Source: Paenibacillus sp. BIHB 4019 | GTDB taxonomy: Bacteria > Bacillota > Bacilli > Paenibacillales > Paenibacillaceae | Direction of reading: 5' to 3' | Assembly: GCF_002741035.1 (NCBI RefSeq) | Contig: NZ_CP016808.1 | Span: 6,744,501-6,808,500 of the forward strand | DNA length: 64,000 bases | Part shown: positions 16,984 to 26,250 of the stretch, one piece after another | Position numbering within the stretch: the stretch's first letter is position 1 | How the letters are laid out: the number at the start of each line of letters is the position of its first letter | Notes under the pieces: model-generated | The model's input: only the letters and a program-made list of their open reading frames with translations | Databases searched by the model: none | Told to the model about the DNA's origin: nothing | Program-made: the position numbers and the translations under genes

Positions 16984-17556
16984 TCAGCCTCCTGTTTTTA
17001 ACTCTTCTATTAAACCATTACGTGCTTCTATTGTCAGTGGAAAAATGGCCTTGCCTTTTTTGAGCAGCAGCAGGATGGTCGAATCAAACCCCGCAAGCAG
17101 CGCTTGCTCCAAGCTATCCTTGCTCAGCCTGCGAATGTCGTCAACACCGGGAAAATCGCGCCCAGGCTCCATATAGTCCGCGAGGCATACGACCTTGTCC
17201 AGCCGCGTCATCGCAAGGCGTCCCGAAGTATGGAAGCGAATGGCATCCAGCACCAGCGTATCTGTCACGCCATATTCATGCTCCGCCACCCAGGCGCCCA
17301 CTTCGGCATGCCATAAATTTTTATCCTGGTCAAGCAATTCAGGCGCAAGCTGCTGATCGCGCAGCACCTTCTCCATGCGGTCGACCGGCCAATATTTCGC
17401 CACATCATGCAAAATCGCCGCCAGCTCAGCCTGTTCCGGGCTTTCCCCGAACCTTACCGCCAGCTGAACCGCCGTTGCCATCACGCCTTCGGTATGCTTC
17501 CAGCGTTTCTCGGGCATTTGCGCTTTCACCGACTCAATCATTTGATCGCGCTCCAT
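16984..17556 (-). CDS. yqeK: HD-domain diadenosine tetraphosphate hydrolase YqeK
   Basis: This is a symmetrical Ap4A hydrolase that uses a dinuclear metal centre. Metal ligands are visible in KHTEGV (first His), ILHDVAKYWP (His-Asp pair), WHAEVGAW and IRFHTSGR, with LADYMEPGRDFPGVDDIR near the end, typical of YqeK. The length is 190 residues. The ATG at 17556 with GGGGAGGGG lies inside nadD, giving a 23-base overlap, so the two proteins are probably co-translated. Confidence 0.93.
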   Translation of the reverse strand: MERDQMIESVKAQMPEKRWKHTEGVMATAVQLAVRFGESPEQAELAAILHDVAKYWPVDRMEKVLRDQQLAPELLDQDKNLWHAEVGAWVAEHEYGVTDTLVLDAIRFHTSGRLAMTRLDKVVCLADYMEPGRDFPGVDDIRRLSKDSLEQALLAGFDSTILLLLKKGKAIFPLTIEARNGLIEELKTGG

Positions 17557-18136
17557 AAAGGCCCCTCCCCGTAATAAAATGAAACACAGCTTCCGGTACG
17601 AGATAGCGGAAGCTGCCGCCAGCTTGAATCGCTTCGCGAATCGCCGTAGATGAAATGCCGATTGGCGGCATATTGATATATGTCAGCCGCTGCTGCAAGT
17701 AGTCCGGCAGCTCGCCGGCTTCCGATTCCGTGCCTTCCCGATTAAGCCCGATGAAAGCAACCCGCTCCGCCAGCTCCTCAATCCGGTGCCACCCGGACAA
17801 ATCATTGATCCGGTCCGTTCCAATAATATAGGAGAAGGAATCATGCGGATGCAGCTGCCTCAGCTCTAGAACCGTATCAATCGAATAGCTGAGCCCGCCT
17901 CTTGCAAGCTCTATATCCATTGCCCGAAAATGCGGATTGCCTTTAATAGCTTCCTGCACCATCTGCAGCCGCAGCTCGCTGTGCTCGCCAGGCTCATGGC
18001 TTTTAAGCGGAGGCAAAAACGAGGGAATAAACCACACCTCATCCAGCCCGCAGCTTGTGCGCGCTGTTTCTGCGGCAATGAGATGTCCGAGATGGATCGG
18101 GTCGAACGTTCCGCCCATAATGCCGATTTTACGCAT
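17534..18136 (-). CDS. nadD: Nicotinate-nucleotide adenylyltransferase
   Basis: It makes deamido-NAD from nicotinate mononucleotide and ATP, a step essential for NAD. The nucleotidyltransferase motif GGTFDPIHLGHL (His15, His18) lies at the N-terminus, and PPIGISSTAIREAI is the second ATP-binding motif near residue 160. The length of 200 residues is normal. Ribosome site AGGAGG. It lies between yhbY and yqeK in the conserved order. Confidence 0.96.
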   Translation of the reverse strand: MRKIGIMGGTFDPIHLGHLIAAETARTSCGLDEVWFIPSFLPPLKSHEPGEHSELRLQMVQEAIKGNPHFRAMDIELARGGLSYSIDTVLELRQLHPHDSFSYIIGTDRINDLSGWHRIEELAERVAFIGLNREGTESEAGELPDYLQQRLTYINMPPIGISSTAIREAIQAGGSFRYLVPEAVFHFITGRGLYGARSND

Positions 18137-18191
18137 AGCCGCAGTCCTCCTTATCTGTAAACTTCACAGGCACTCATTTCCTCGCAAGCCT

Positions 18192-18506
18192 TTAGCGTCC
18201 CGCTTTGACAGCTGGCAATTCGATTTTGCGGTTTTTCTCTTCCGATGCGCGTTTGTAAAGCACAATCGTTTTGCCGATAACCTGTACCAGCTCGGCTTTA
18301 GCTGCTGCTGCTACTTCAACTCCGATTTCCTTCGGATCATCCATGCAGTTGTTCAGCACAGACAGCTTGATCAGCTCGCGAAGCTCAATCGACTCATTAA
18401 TATGACGTACAAGATGGTCATTCGTTCCACCTTTGCCGACTTGAAAAATCGGCTGTAAATGATGCGCCATCGCGCGCAAATAACGTTTTTGTTTCCCTGT
18501 AAGCAT
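18192..18506 (-). CDS. yhbY: CRM-domain RNA-binding protein YhbY
   Basis: This is a one-domain protein associated with ribosome assembly. The 104 residues carry the CRM pattern LTGKQKRYLRAMAHHLQPIF, QVGKGG (the RNA-binding GxxG-type loop) and HINESIELRELIKLSVLNN. It is called yqeI in B. subtilis. It lies between aroE and nadD in the same operon. Confidence 0.94.
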   Translation of the reverse strand: MLTGKQKRYLRAMAHHLQPIFQVGKGGTNDHLVRHINESIELRELIKLSVLNNCMDDPKEIGVEVAAAAKAELVQVIGKTIVLYKRASEEKNRKIELPAVKAGR

Positions 18507-18549
18507 CGCTCTATGTTCCTTCTTTCAAATAGTAATAAGAAAAATGCTG

Positions 18550-19428
18550 CTAGCCCTGAAGAGCAGCGAGTACCGTCTCGCGCATCGCTTGAACAGGCGC
18601 AGGCTGCCCTGTCCAATATTCGAAAGCATATGCGCCTTGATAAATAAACATGCCCAGGCCGCCATGCGTCCGGCAGCCATGAAGCGCAGCTTCCTGCAAA
18701 AACTTCGTTTGCAGCGGATTGTATATTAAATCGCTGGCCACACAGCCCGCTTTCAGCCATGAAGCATCAAGCGGACTTTCGTCCACATTCGGATACATGC
18801 CTAGAGAGGTCGTATTGATTACGACATCCGCGTCCGCGCATACCGTGCGCAGCTCATCATTCGTGACAGCTGCAATGTCGGCACGGTGGCGCAGTGCTGC
18901 TGCAAGCTCCTCAGCCTTGCCGAGTGAGCGGTTAGCGATTGTGATGCGCTCCGGCTGCTCGCCTGTGAGCGCATAAACAATGCCGCGCGCAGCTCCGCCT
19001 GCTCCGATCACGACGATCTTCTTCCCGGCAAGCTCCGGCTCCGCCTCTTCCTTAAGGGAACGGACGTAGCCGATGCCGTCAGTATTGTAGCCAATCAGGC
19101 GACCGTTATCATTGACAATGGTATTCATCGCCCCTACCGCTCGCGCGCTTTCGTCGATTTCATCCATTTCCTTCATCATATCCAATTTATGAGGAATCGT
19201 CACATTCACTCCCCGAATGCCCATCGCCCGAACGCCGCTAACGAAAGAGGACAGCTCGCCTGCCGTAATGTGGAAAGCCAAATAAACGCCGTTAATGCCC
19301 GTTTCCTGAAAAGCGCGATTCAGCATAATGGGTGACTTGGAATGATGAATGGGGTCACCAATTACACCGTAAAGCACCGTATGGCTGTCTATGCGCTGCA
19401 TAGCTTTATGGATTTCTCCCGCACTCAT
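18550..19428 (-). CDS. aroE: Shikimate dehydrogenase
   Basis: It reduces 3-dehydroshikimate to shikimate with NADPH in aromatic amino acid synthesis. Shikimate-binding Ser residues are in DPIHHSKSPIM; the catalytic Lys is in NVTIPHKLDMM; NTDGIGY holds the catalytic Asp; VIGAGGAARG is the nucleotide-binding loop. A TTG at 19437 lies only three bases from GAGAGGGG, so the ATG at 19428 is preferred, giving 292 residues; the choice is not certain. It lies downstream of yqeH in the conserved cluster. Confidence 0.94.
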   Translation of the reverse strand: MSAGEIHKAMQRIDSHTVLYGVIGDPIHHSKSPIMLNRAFQETGINGVYLAFHITAGELSSFVSGVRAMGIRGVNVTIPHKLDMMKEMDEIDESARAVGAMNTIVNDNGRLIGYNTDGIGYVRSLKEEAEPELAGKKIVVIGAGGAARGIVYALTGEQPERITIANRSLGKAEELAAALRHRADIAAVTNDELRTVCADADVVINTTSLGMYPNVDESPLDASWLKAGCVASDLIYNPLQTKFLQEAALHGCRTHGGLGMFIYQGAYAFEYWTGQPAPVQAMRETVLAALQG

Positions 19429-19498
19429 TTCTGCCAATATCCCCTCTCAGCTGCTGTGAAGTGTAAAACGCAATGATGAGCTTTCCCCATCATGGCCG

Positions 19499-20626
19499 TT
19501 AAATCAATGAATCCCTAAGCAGCACCTTGATGCCTTTCGGAGCATATAGATCGAGCAAGGCGCCAGCCTCGCCGTTCACCTGAATCCAGCCTAGGCCAGA
19601 GATGAATACATCCTTCTTCGCTCCCCGAGGCACGCGCAGCGAGTGGCGCGTCCATGCCGGCATCTCCGCTAGCTCTTCGCGAGATGGCCCGCCGAGCAGC
19701 TCGCCCTGATGATCCTCATAAAGCGCATCCGCGCGCTCCATCTTCGTCCGGTGCACATTGAGGGCATTAGAAATGTACAGCGTAAACGATTGGCGCTCGC
19801 CCTCTACAAAATCAAACCGGACTAAGCTGCCGATAAACAGCGTCTGCTGGTCATTGAGCTGATACACAAGCGGCTTGATCGGCTTGTCCGGCAGCAGCGA
19901 CTGCAGAAATCCGCGCGGCACAATTTCCGTCATCCGCGTCGGATAGACGATGCCGGGCGTATCGATTATGAACTTGTCATCATCCAGCGGAATGTGAACC
20001 GCATCCAGCGTCGTTCCCGGATAGCGGGACGTCGTCAGCTCGCGCTCCAAATCGCTGTAATCTTTAATCAGGCGATTAATGAGTGTAGATTTGCCAACGT
20101 TGGTGGCGCCGACCACATACACATCGCGCCCTTTACGGTGACGATCAAGCGCCTCAATGACATGCTCGAAACCGATGTTGCGCTTCGCGCTGCACAGCAC
20201 GATATCCAGCGTCCGCAGCCCTTCGCTCTTCGCCTGCTGCTGCACCCAGTTGCGCAGCCGGTTCAGGTTCATTGATTTGGGCAGCAAATCGACTTTGTTG
20301 ACGACGAGCAGTACGGGATTGTTGCCTACAAAGCGCTGCAAGCCCGAAATCAAACTGCCCTCAAAATCATATAAATCGACAATATGCACAACGAGGCTGT
20401 CGGTTGTTGCCACACTGCTAAGCAGCTTCAGAAACTCATTTTGATCCACCGTCACCGACGATGCTTCATTGTAATTGCGAATACGGAAACAACGCTGGCA
20501 TATGGCCGGCTCCCTTACTACTGCCTGCTCTGGCACAAAGCCAGGAAGCTCTGCATTTTCCGTTTGCAGTTTTACGCCACAGCCCGCACAAGACTGTGCG
20601 GCCAGACTAAGCTGCTCTTCCTTCAC
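19499..20626 (-). CDS. yqeH: Ribosome biogenesis GTPase YqeH
   Basis: This is a circularly permuted GTPase needed for 30S subunit assembly. The order of motifs shows the permutation: N-terminal zinc finger (CAGCGVKL, CQRCFRIRNY), then G4 NKVDLLP, G5 CSAKRN, G1 GATNVGKSTLINRL, and G3 DTPG. A C-terminal treble-clef-like RNA-binding part follows. The length of 375 residues is near that of B. subtilis YqeH. The start is GTG and overlaps the yqeG stop by four bases, so translation is coupled. Confidence 0.96.
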   Translation of the reverse strand: MKEEQLSLAAQSCAGCGVKLQTENAELPGFVPEQAVVREPAICQRCFRIRNYNEASSVTVDQNEFLKLLSSVATTDSLVVHIVDLYDFEGSLISGLQRFVGNNPVLLVVNKVDLLPKSMNLNRLRNWVQQQAKSEGLRTLDIVLCSAKRNIGFEHVIEALDRHRKGRDVYVVGATNVGKSTLINRLIKDYSDLERELTTSRYPGTTLDAVHIPLDDDKFIIDTPGIVYPTRMTEIVPRGFLQSLLPDKPIKPLVYQLNDQQTLFIGSLVRFDFVEGERQSFTLYISNALNVHRTKMERADALYEDHQGELLGGPSREELAEMPAWTRHSLRVPRGAKKDVFISGLGWIQVNGEAGALLDLYAPKGIKVLLRDSLI

Positions 20627-21147
20627 TTCTTCTCCCCCTCATTCCACAACCCGCTTTTGCCAAGGCTCGATTTCGCGATACGCTCAATTCGGCGGTTGAC
20701 CCGGGTCATGATTCCTTCATCAGCAGGAGCAATTGGCGCTACAAGAATCGTATATAATCCCATTCGATTGCCGCCCAGCACATCCGTCAGCATCTGATCG
20801 CCAATGACTACCGTCTCTTCCGCTTTCAGCTCCAATACCTTTAGCCCTTTGCGAAACGACGTATTAGCCGGCTTGCGCGCAGCATGAATAAACGGAATGT
20901 TCAAAGGCATTGCAAATTTGGACACTCTGGTTACATTATTATTCGATACGATAACGACTTTAAAGCCGCGCTCACGGACATCGTCCAGCCATTTGACCAG
21001 TTCGGGCGTTGCAAGCGGCACCCGCGCTCCCACAAGCGTATTATCCAGATCCGTAATAATGCCGCGAATTCCCTTCTTATGCAGCTCATCTAATTGAATA
21101 TCATAAACCGTATCCACACGCATATGTGGCAACAGTTTCTTGAACAT
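20623..21147 (-). CDS. yqeG: YqeG-family HAD phosphatase
   Basis: This is a small HAD-type phosphatase, first gene of the nine-gene operon. Motif I is IITDLDNTLVG, motif II is VIVSNNN, the motif III Lys is in ARKPANTSFRKG, and motif IV is VVIGDQMLTDVLGGN. It has no cap domain and 174 residues. Related yeast and mitochondrial proteins act on phosphatidylglycerophosphate, but the bacterial substrate is not settled. A clear promoter lies 40-70 bp upstream. Confidence 0.93.
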   Translation of the reverse strand: MFKKLLPHMRVDTVYDIQLDELHKKGIRGIITDLDNTLVGARVPLATPELVKWLDDVRERGFKVVIVSNNNVTRVSKFAMPLNIPFIHAARKPANTSFRKGLKVLELKAEETVVIGDQMLTDVLGGNRMGLYTILVAPIAPADEGIMTRVNRRIERIAKSSLGKSGLWNEGEKK

Positions 21148-21188
21148 AAGCGTTAAACCCCTTTGCTTTTCTCCTGCTATCTTACGAA

Positions 21189-21218
21189 ACTATAACATAA
21201 AAAACGATTTTGTTGCAA
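21189..21218 (-). promoter_or_regulatory. Sigma-A promoter of the yqeG-yqeM operon
   Basis: On the minus strand the -35 is TTGCAA (21213-21218) and the -10 is TATAGT (21189-21194), with an 18-bp spacer and an extended TG before the -10. It is about 40 bp from the yqeG start. Confidence 0.65.
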
Positions 21219-21250
21219 AAAAATACCGCCGTCCATTGTTTGGACAGCGG
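21217..21250 (-). terminator. Terminator of the MoxR-DUF58-transglutaminase operon
   Basis: CCGCTGTCCA and TGGACGGCGG pair around a short loop, followed by a run of seven T on the minus strand. It lies directly upstream of the yqeG promoter and insulates it. Confidence 0.85.
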
Positions 21251-21296
21251 CAGGCTGATTTTTTCCTTCTATATATAGTCGGATAAAAGCTATTCA

Positions 21297-23540
21297 TTAT
21301 AATAGCGAAATAACATGCTTAACTTTGTTCACAAATTGCTCAGCCTCTTCTGGCGTCGCCTCGGCTCCACTATATTTGGCTCGTTCAAAATCGTTCAGCA
21401 CCTGAGTCAGCTCGCTGTGAATATCTGTGCGATGCTGGGCAAACCGCTGCACCGCTTCCCGCAGCGTCTCATGCTCTGAGCGCTTTAGCCCCTTTCTCCG
21501 GCACACTCGGAGCAGGCGCTCCGTTTCCCATACGATCCGCTCATTCGCTGTATAGGAGCGGAACCGGAAGCGAAGCCATGCCGCCTTCAGCTCTTGACGG
21601 CGTACAATCAAGCTAACCGCGAGCAATAATGCAAGCAGGGAAATGCCAACTATATAAAAGCCTTTGTACGAAACGTCGGTTTTCTCGGCAGCTGCCGCCT
21701 TCACTGCCTCGTCTGTGTCCTCTTCTACTTCCGGTGTAGGAGCCGCTGCATCCTCTCCGGCAATCGTATAAGGGAATGAAAATCCTGCTGTCGGCTCAAA
21801 GGAAACCCAGCCATAACCTTCAAAATAAATTTCCACCCAAGAGTGGGCATCGGAATTGCGCACGGTATACGTGCCTTCCCCTTGCAAGAACGTATCGATA
21901 TCAAAGCGATCCGCTGCATCAACACCGAGGGCAGGCAATGCGCCTGGCGCAAACCCCTTCACCCAGCGGGTAGGCAGGTCAACGGAACGGGCCAGCACCG
22001 CCATAGCTGTAGAAAAATAATCGCAATAGCCTTCCTGAATTTCAAACAGAAACTGGGCGACAAAATCATCGGACTCTCCCGTCAGCTTGCCCAGATCAGG
22101 CTCATTCGTATAAACAAAATTCAAACGCAAATACAATTCCAGCATTTTTGCCCGATCATAGTCATTGGTCGCAGTTTTGGTCAGTTCCTCAGCAAGCTGC
22201 TTGACCTCGCCTGGCAAATTATCGGGCAGCTGTGTATAATGGTCATTTTCATTCGAGCTGTACAAGCGCGCATGCGTACTGCGGAGCTTCGCTTCATCCA
22301 GCACGGGAACGGTGGACACGACGGAGTATGATTCCGGATAGGGCTGCCTTCCCCTTCCTTGCAAAGGAAAACGCAGCTCCTGGTCATCAGGTGCCCAGGT
22401 GAGCCGGTAGGATAAATTCGCTTCCGGGTCATTAATCCAGTGAATGCGATTAATCGGAGCGGCAGCAAATAAAACGGGATACTGGTCCTTCCGAATCATC
22501 GTCACCGTCTGCTCCACTTCAATCGTGTCTGCCAGCTTGCGATCATATGGCAGGGAAAGCTCCTGCTCCTTTTTCAGCTGATTGACGTTGTTCGGCTCCG
22601 TTCCTTCATCGAGCTCCAGCCAGCCGCTGCCGGTATAAAACGATTTCGTCTCCCCTCTCCAGTAGCTCCGATGGGAGCTTGCAACCGTCATGACTGGCGA
22701 ATAATCGAAGTTAAAGCCGCCGCCAAGCTGGTCGTCATCACGCCCATAGCCGGAGCTTGTGTCCAGCGTTACACCACCCGCGTCCGAGCCTTTTTCACCT
22801 AAAAAAACATTGACCTTCTCACCCTTCGATTCTTTCCAAATCGTATACGGGTCACGAAGCACAGGCGAAATCGATGGCATGAACAGGCCTGCCGCCATCA
22901 GCAGCGCAAGCACCGCCGCAATAGGCATAAATAATTGCAGAGGATAATGCAGCAGCTCCTTCCAGCTTCCTGGATGGTGACGCTGAAATTGGTGCAAATG
23001 CCCCGCTGCCAGCCATATGAGCCCTAGCAATACGACCCACGCCACATTGTCCCACAGCCAGATCGGCGTGAATGAATCGGCAACTGTCAAAATGAGCAAA
23101 TTCGCCCCAATAAATCCGAATAGCCGAACGCGCGACGTCGTCCAGGCACTGAACAGCAAATACGTGGCAAGCATAGCCAAGCTAAACCAAATATACGGGT
23201 TGAACTGGACCAGCATACTCCATATCATAGCGCCGAATTTCCGCAAGCCTTCCTCTGAGCCGGTTAAGCTGGGAGATGCGCCTACTACTAGCCATGTTGA
23301 AACTACGACAAGCAGCAATTGGAGCGGCAGCCGCAGCCTGCGCCTCATCCCAGGAAGCAAGACGTCAACTGCCCCCGCAAGCAGCAGCGCCATATAAATG
23401 GAGGTAAATGTAGCTTGCCACCAATAGTTTTCAAAAACCGCAATCGCATTAAGCAGCGAAAAAATAATAATGATACGCGATATTCGGCTGTACCACTCAA
23501 ACGCGGCATATTCTTTCAATCTTTTTAATGTGTTTTTCAT
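21297..23540 (-). CDS. Transglutaminase-like membrane protein, TgpA type
   Basis: This is a large membrane protein of 747 residues. The N-terminal 215 residues hold about six or seven membrane segments (DUF3488-like). An extracytoplasmic transglutaminase-like domain (about 445-600) has the catalytic Cys in EGYCDYFSTAMAVLAR and the His in SDAHSWVEIYFEGYGW. One more membrane helix (about 640) leads to a cytoplasmic DUF4129-like tail. It overlaps the DUF58 gene by ATGA and follows the MoxR ATPase. These three genes together occur widely and are thought to act in envelope or protein maturation; the target is unknown. Confidence 0.88.
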   Translation of the reverse strand: MKNTLKRLKEYAAFEWYSRISRIIIIFSLLNAIAVFENYWWQATFTSIYMALLLAGAVDVLLPGMRRRLRLPLQLLLVVVSTWLVVGASPSLTGSEEGLRKFGAMIWSMLVQFNPYIWFSLAMLATYLLFSAWTTSRVRLFGFIGANLLILTVADSFTPIWLWDNVAWVVLLGLIWLAAGHLHQFQRHHPGSWKELLHYPLQLFMPIAAVLALLMAAGLFMPSISPVLRDPYTIWKESKGEKVNVFLGEKGSDAGGVTLDTSSGYGRDDDQLGGGFNFDYSPVMTVASSHRSYWRGETKSFYTGSGWLELDEGTEPNNVNQLKKEQELSLPYDRKLADTIEVEQTVTMIRKDQYPVLFAAAPINRIHWINDPEANLSYRLTWAPDDQELRFPLQGRGRQPYPESYSVVSTVPVLDEAKLRSTHARLYSSNENDHYTQLPDNLPGEVKQLAEELTKTATNDYDRAKMLELYLRLNFVYTNEPDLGKLTGESDDFVAQFLFEIQEGYCDYFSTAMAVLARSVDLPTRWVKGFAPGALPALGVDAADRFDIDTFLQGEGTYTVRNSDAHSWVEIYFEGYGWVSFEPTAGFSFPYTIAGEDAAAPTPEVEEDTDEAVKAAAAEKTDVSYKGFYIVGISLLALLLAVSLIVRRQELKAAWLRFRFRSYTANERIVWETERLLRVCRRKGLKRSEHETLREAVQRFAQHRTDIHSELTQVLNDFERAKYSGAEATPEEAEQFVNKVKHVISLL

Positions 23541-24784
23541 GCTCCGCCGCCTCCTTCAAGCACAGCCGGCAGCTCAGGCAACTGCGTAAGCGTAAATACC
23601 GGCCAGCCCCGGGAGCGCAGCAGCTTCTGCCAGTCCTGATTCGTCGCGGCGGCCCGCCCGTCCACATTCGCAATATGGAGCAGGCAAGGCTGCAGCCCTT
23701 TGCGTGCGAGCCATTCCAGGCTGGCGCTCGCCTCCTTGCCCGAAGCTGTAGAAATAACTAGCGCGATTGAGCCCGAATCAAGCAGCGACTCCGATGCAAG
23801 CAGCGTCTGATATAAAGGCTGCTCCGCATCGGCATTTACCGCCGTTAAATGCTGCATAATCGCCCCCCGTTGCTCGGCCCCCGCCTTGGGAGGGAAGATG
23901 GCCCGCTGCGATCCGGCCGACAGCAGCCCCATAGCCGTCTCTCCTCGCCCGCTGCTCTCAATGAGCGAAGCGGCCGCTGATACCGCGAGTTCAAAGCGGT
24001 CTGCCTGCGCCCCGCTGTATGCCTTGGCATCGCGATCGATAATAATAAGCGTCCGGGGCAGCGACTCCCGTTCAAATTCCTTGGACTTCCAATGTCCCGT
24101 GCGCGCCGTCGCATGCCAGTGAATCCGCGACAAGCGGTCGCCAGGCACATATTCGCGCACGCCATTGATTTGCGTCGTCTCCTTCGCCGAGCGTGAAGCA
24201 ATAGCGTGCGAGTATGGCCCGCGCGCGCCAAGCTGCAAACCGCGCTGCTGGCGAAGGGGGACGATTTGAGGCATGACGCTGAACACCGACTCCTCGGTAA
24301 AGCTGCCCGAATGCTCAAACAGCCCAAACACATCATGGGAGGAGCAGGCGGTAGCCCCGAAGCGATATTCACCCCGCTGCAGCGGAGGTGTCGTATACAG
24401 CACTTCGCCGGAACGCTTCAAATTCGGCACAAAGGACGATTCGAATTGCAGCGCTTGTCCATTGTTGCGCAGCAATTGATCGCGGACAAGCACAAACGGG
24501 ATCGGATAATACCCGGGCACCTTCACCGAAAGCTTGACCGTTAGCGAGCTCCCGGCCGCCAGCGCATAATCGCCATCCGATTTGCGCAAGCTTCGGCTGC
24601 CGCTTACTTTGCTAATGCCGCTAAAGCGCCCCAGCAGCAAATAAAGCAGCAGCGCATTCATAATGACGAACAGCATGACGGCCGTTTTGCCGCCTTGAAA
24701 TAATAAATAAAGCAGCGCTCCTCCGTACAGAAACGCGCTAATGAGCAGTCGTCTGCCTTGCAAGCTGAGCGTCAGCATTTCCAT
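23537..24784 (-). CDS. DUF58 membrane-anchored protein
   Basis: This 415-residue protein has two N-terminal membrane helices (about 13-55) and a C-terminal von Willebrand-like domain. The DUF58 signature is YVPGDRLSRIHWHATARTG followed by WKSKEFERE. The metal-ion site DxSxS is replaced by DRDAKAYSG, as in some family members. The start is one base after the MoxR stop and the stop overlaps the transglutaminase gene. It is expected to be the partner of the MoxR ATPase. Confidence 0.88.
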   Translation of the reverse strand: MEMLTLSLQGRRLLISAFLYGGALLYLLFQGGKTAVMLFVIMNALLLYLLLGRFSGISKVSGSRSLRKSDGDYALAAGSSLTVKLSVKVPGYYPIPFVLVRDQLLRNNGQALQFESSFVPNLKRSGEVLYTTPPLQRGEYRFGATACSSHDVFGLFEHSGSFTEESVFSVMPQIVPLRQQRGLQLGARGPYSHAIASRSAKETTQINGVREYVPGDRLSRIHWHATARTGHWKSKEFERESLPRTLIIIDRDAKAYSGAQADRFELAVSAAASLIESSGRGETAMGLLSAGSQRAIFPPKAGAEQRGAIMQHLTAVNADAEQPLYQTLLASESLLDSGSIALVISTASGKEASASLEWLARKGLQPCLLHIANVDGRAAATNQDWQKLLRSRGWPVFTLTQLPELPAVLEGGGGA

Positions 24785-24785
24785 A

Positions 24786-25745
24786 TCAGCGCTCCAATCT
24801 CACCGGCACTCTTACCTGTTCCATGATTTGATCGACCAGTTCGCTCGCTTTGAGGCCGTTCATTCTGGCCTCCGTATGCAGGGAGAGCCGGTGAGACAAT
24901 ACATGCGAAGCAAGCTTCTTCACATCATCAGGCGTAACAAAGCTGCGCTGCTCCAAATAAGCGGCGGCTTTGGCCGCCCGGGCAAACGAAAGGGCCGCCC
25001 GCGGGCTGGCTCCAAGCTGGATACCGGGATGCTCTCGTGTAGCCCTGACGATGCTGACCAAATATTTGGCCACTGCCTCATCCATATGAACAGCCTGCAC
25101 CTGCTGCTGAATGCGGATAATATCGTCCACATCGGCGATTTGGGCAATTTGGCTCTCCGGCTGCAGCCGCGCTTCGCTGCCCATAATCATCTTCTGCTCA
25201 TCTTCCTCGCTAGGATAGCCGAGCGAAAGCTTCATCATAAAACGGTCAAGCTGCGCTTCCGGCAGCAAATAAGTACCTTCGAATTCGATTGGATTTTGCG
25301 TGGCAAGCAGCATAAACGGATGAGGCAGCGCGTAGGTGTCGCCATCTACCGTAACATGGCCTTCCTCCATCGCCTCCAGCAGCGCAGATTGGGTTTTGGT
25401 CGTCGCCCGATTAATCTCGTCAGCCAGCAGCAAATTGGTCATGACCGGACCCGGCCTGAACAAAAACTCCTCCTGCTTTGGATGATAAATGGACACGCCT
25501 GTTATATCAGTAGGCAGCAAATCCGGATTGCACTGAATGCGCCTGAATTGGCCGCCGATTGAACGGGCCAGCGCCTTTACGAGCTGCGTCTTTCCCGTGC
25601 CGGGAACGTCCTCTAGCAGTACATGCCCGCCGCCGATCACTGCAATCATCAGTCTTTCGATTTGCTCTTGTTTTCCCAAAATACTATGATTTAGATTAGT
25701 AAGAATAGATGCGCATAATTGCATGTCAACCTGTCGCGTTTCCAT
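24786..25745 (-). CDS. MoxR-type AAA ATPase
   Basis: This is a chaperone-like AAA protein. Walker A is EDVPGTGKTQLVKA, Walker B is LLLADEINRA, sensor 1 is ATQNPIE, and the lid carries GASPRAALSFARAAKA (sensor 2 Arg). The open frame runs to 25814, but the ATG at 25745 has GGGAGG eight bases before it, giving 319 residues, a normal MoxR size. It leads the MoxR-DUF58-transglutaminase operon. Confidence 0.93.
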   Translation of the reverse strand: METRQVDMQLCASILTNLNHSILGKQEQIERLMIAVIGGGHVLLEDVPGTGKTQLVKALARSIGGQFRRIQCNPDLLPTDITGVSIYHPKQEEFLFRPGPVMTNLLLADEINRATTKTQSALLEAMEEGHVTVDGDTYALPHPFMLLATQNPIEFEGTYLLPEAQLDRFMMKLSLGYPSEEDEQKMIMGSEARLQPESQIAQIADVDDIIRIQQQVQAVHMDEAVAKYLVSIVRATREHPGIQLGASPRAALSFARAAKAAAYLEQRSFVTPDDVKKLASHVLSHRLSLHTEARMNGLKASELVDQIMEQVRVPVRLER

Positions 25746-25838
25746 ATGAATAACCTCCCGCAGCGTATCAAGATGGATAAAGGCATATAGTTCCATTTTA
25801 CAGTAGTCCAGCAAGTAAGTACAAATGCATCAATTTCC

Positions 25839-25873
25839 AAAAAAAACTGGAGGATCCCACAGGACCCTCCAGT
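25839..25873 (-). terminator. Terminator of the spoVA operon
   Basis: ACTGGAGG and CCTCCAGT pair around a 12-base loop, followed on the minus strand by eight T. It lies 23 bases past the spoVAE stop. Confidence 0.88.
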
Positions 25874-25895
25874 TTTCCAATCTATTTCCCCTATA

Positions 25896-26246
25896 TTACC
25901 CCTTAGGCCGAATAACCAATGCCGCCAGGAACGAAAAGATGATCGCAGCCGAGATGCCGGAGCTCGTCACTTTAAAGATGCCGGAAATAACGCCAATCCA
26001 GCCTTGGTCATGCAGCTCGGTCAGAGCCCCGTGCACGAGCGCATTGCCGAAGCTCGTAATCGGGACCGTCGCTCCCGCTCCGGCGAAGGCAACGAGCGGC
26101 TCGTATAAGCCGATGCCATCCACCACGGCCCCGATAACGACCAGCGTCGCCATCGTATGCCCCGGGGTCAGCTTAAACACATCAAACATAATTTGCCCTA
26201 GGACGCAAATAGCGCCGCCGACTAGAAATGCCCATAAAAAAATCAT
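25896..26246 (-). CDS. spoVAE: Stage V sporulation protein AE (SpoVAEb type)
   Basis: This is a small polytopic membrane protein of the SpoVA channel that moves dipicolinic acid into the forespore and out during germination. The 116 residues contain three or four hydrophobic segments and family marks LVGGAICVLGQIMFD, GAGATVPITSFGNALVHGA and KVTSSGISAAI. The frame is open to 26288, but the ATG at 26246 with GGAAGGG gives the normal length. It is 4 bp after spoVAD. It resembles SpoVAC in the GQ and GAG..VPITxF motifs, as expected for paralogous channel subunits. Confidence 0.92.
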   Translation of the reverse strand: MIFLWAFLVGGAICVLGQIMFDVFKLTPGHTMATLVVIGAVVDGIGLYEPLVAFAGAGATVPITSFGNALVHGALTELHDQGWIGVISGIFKVTSSGISAAIIFSFLAALVIRPKG

Positions 26247-26250
26247 CGCC

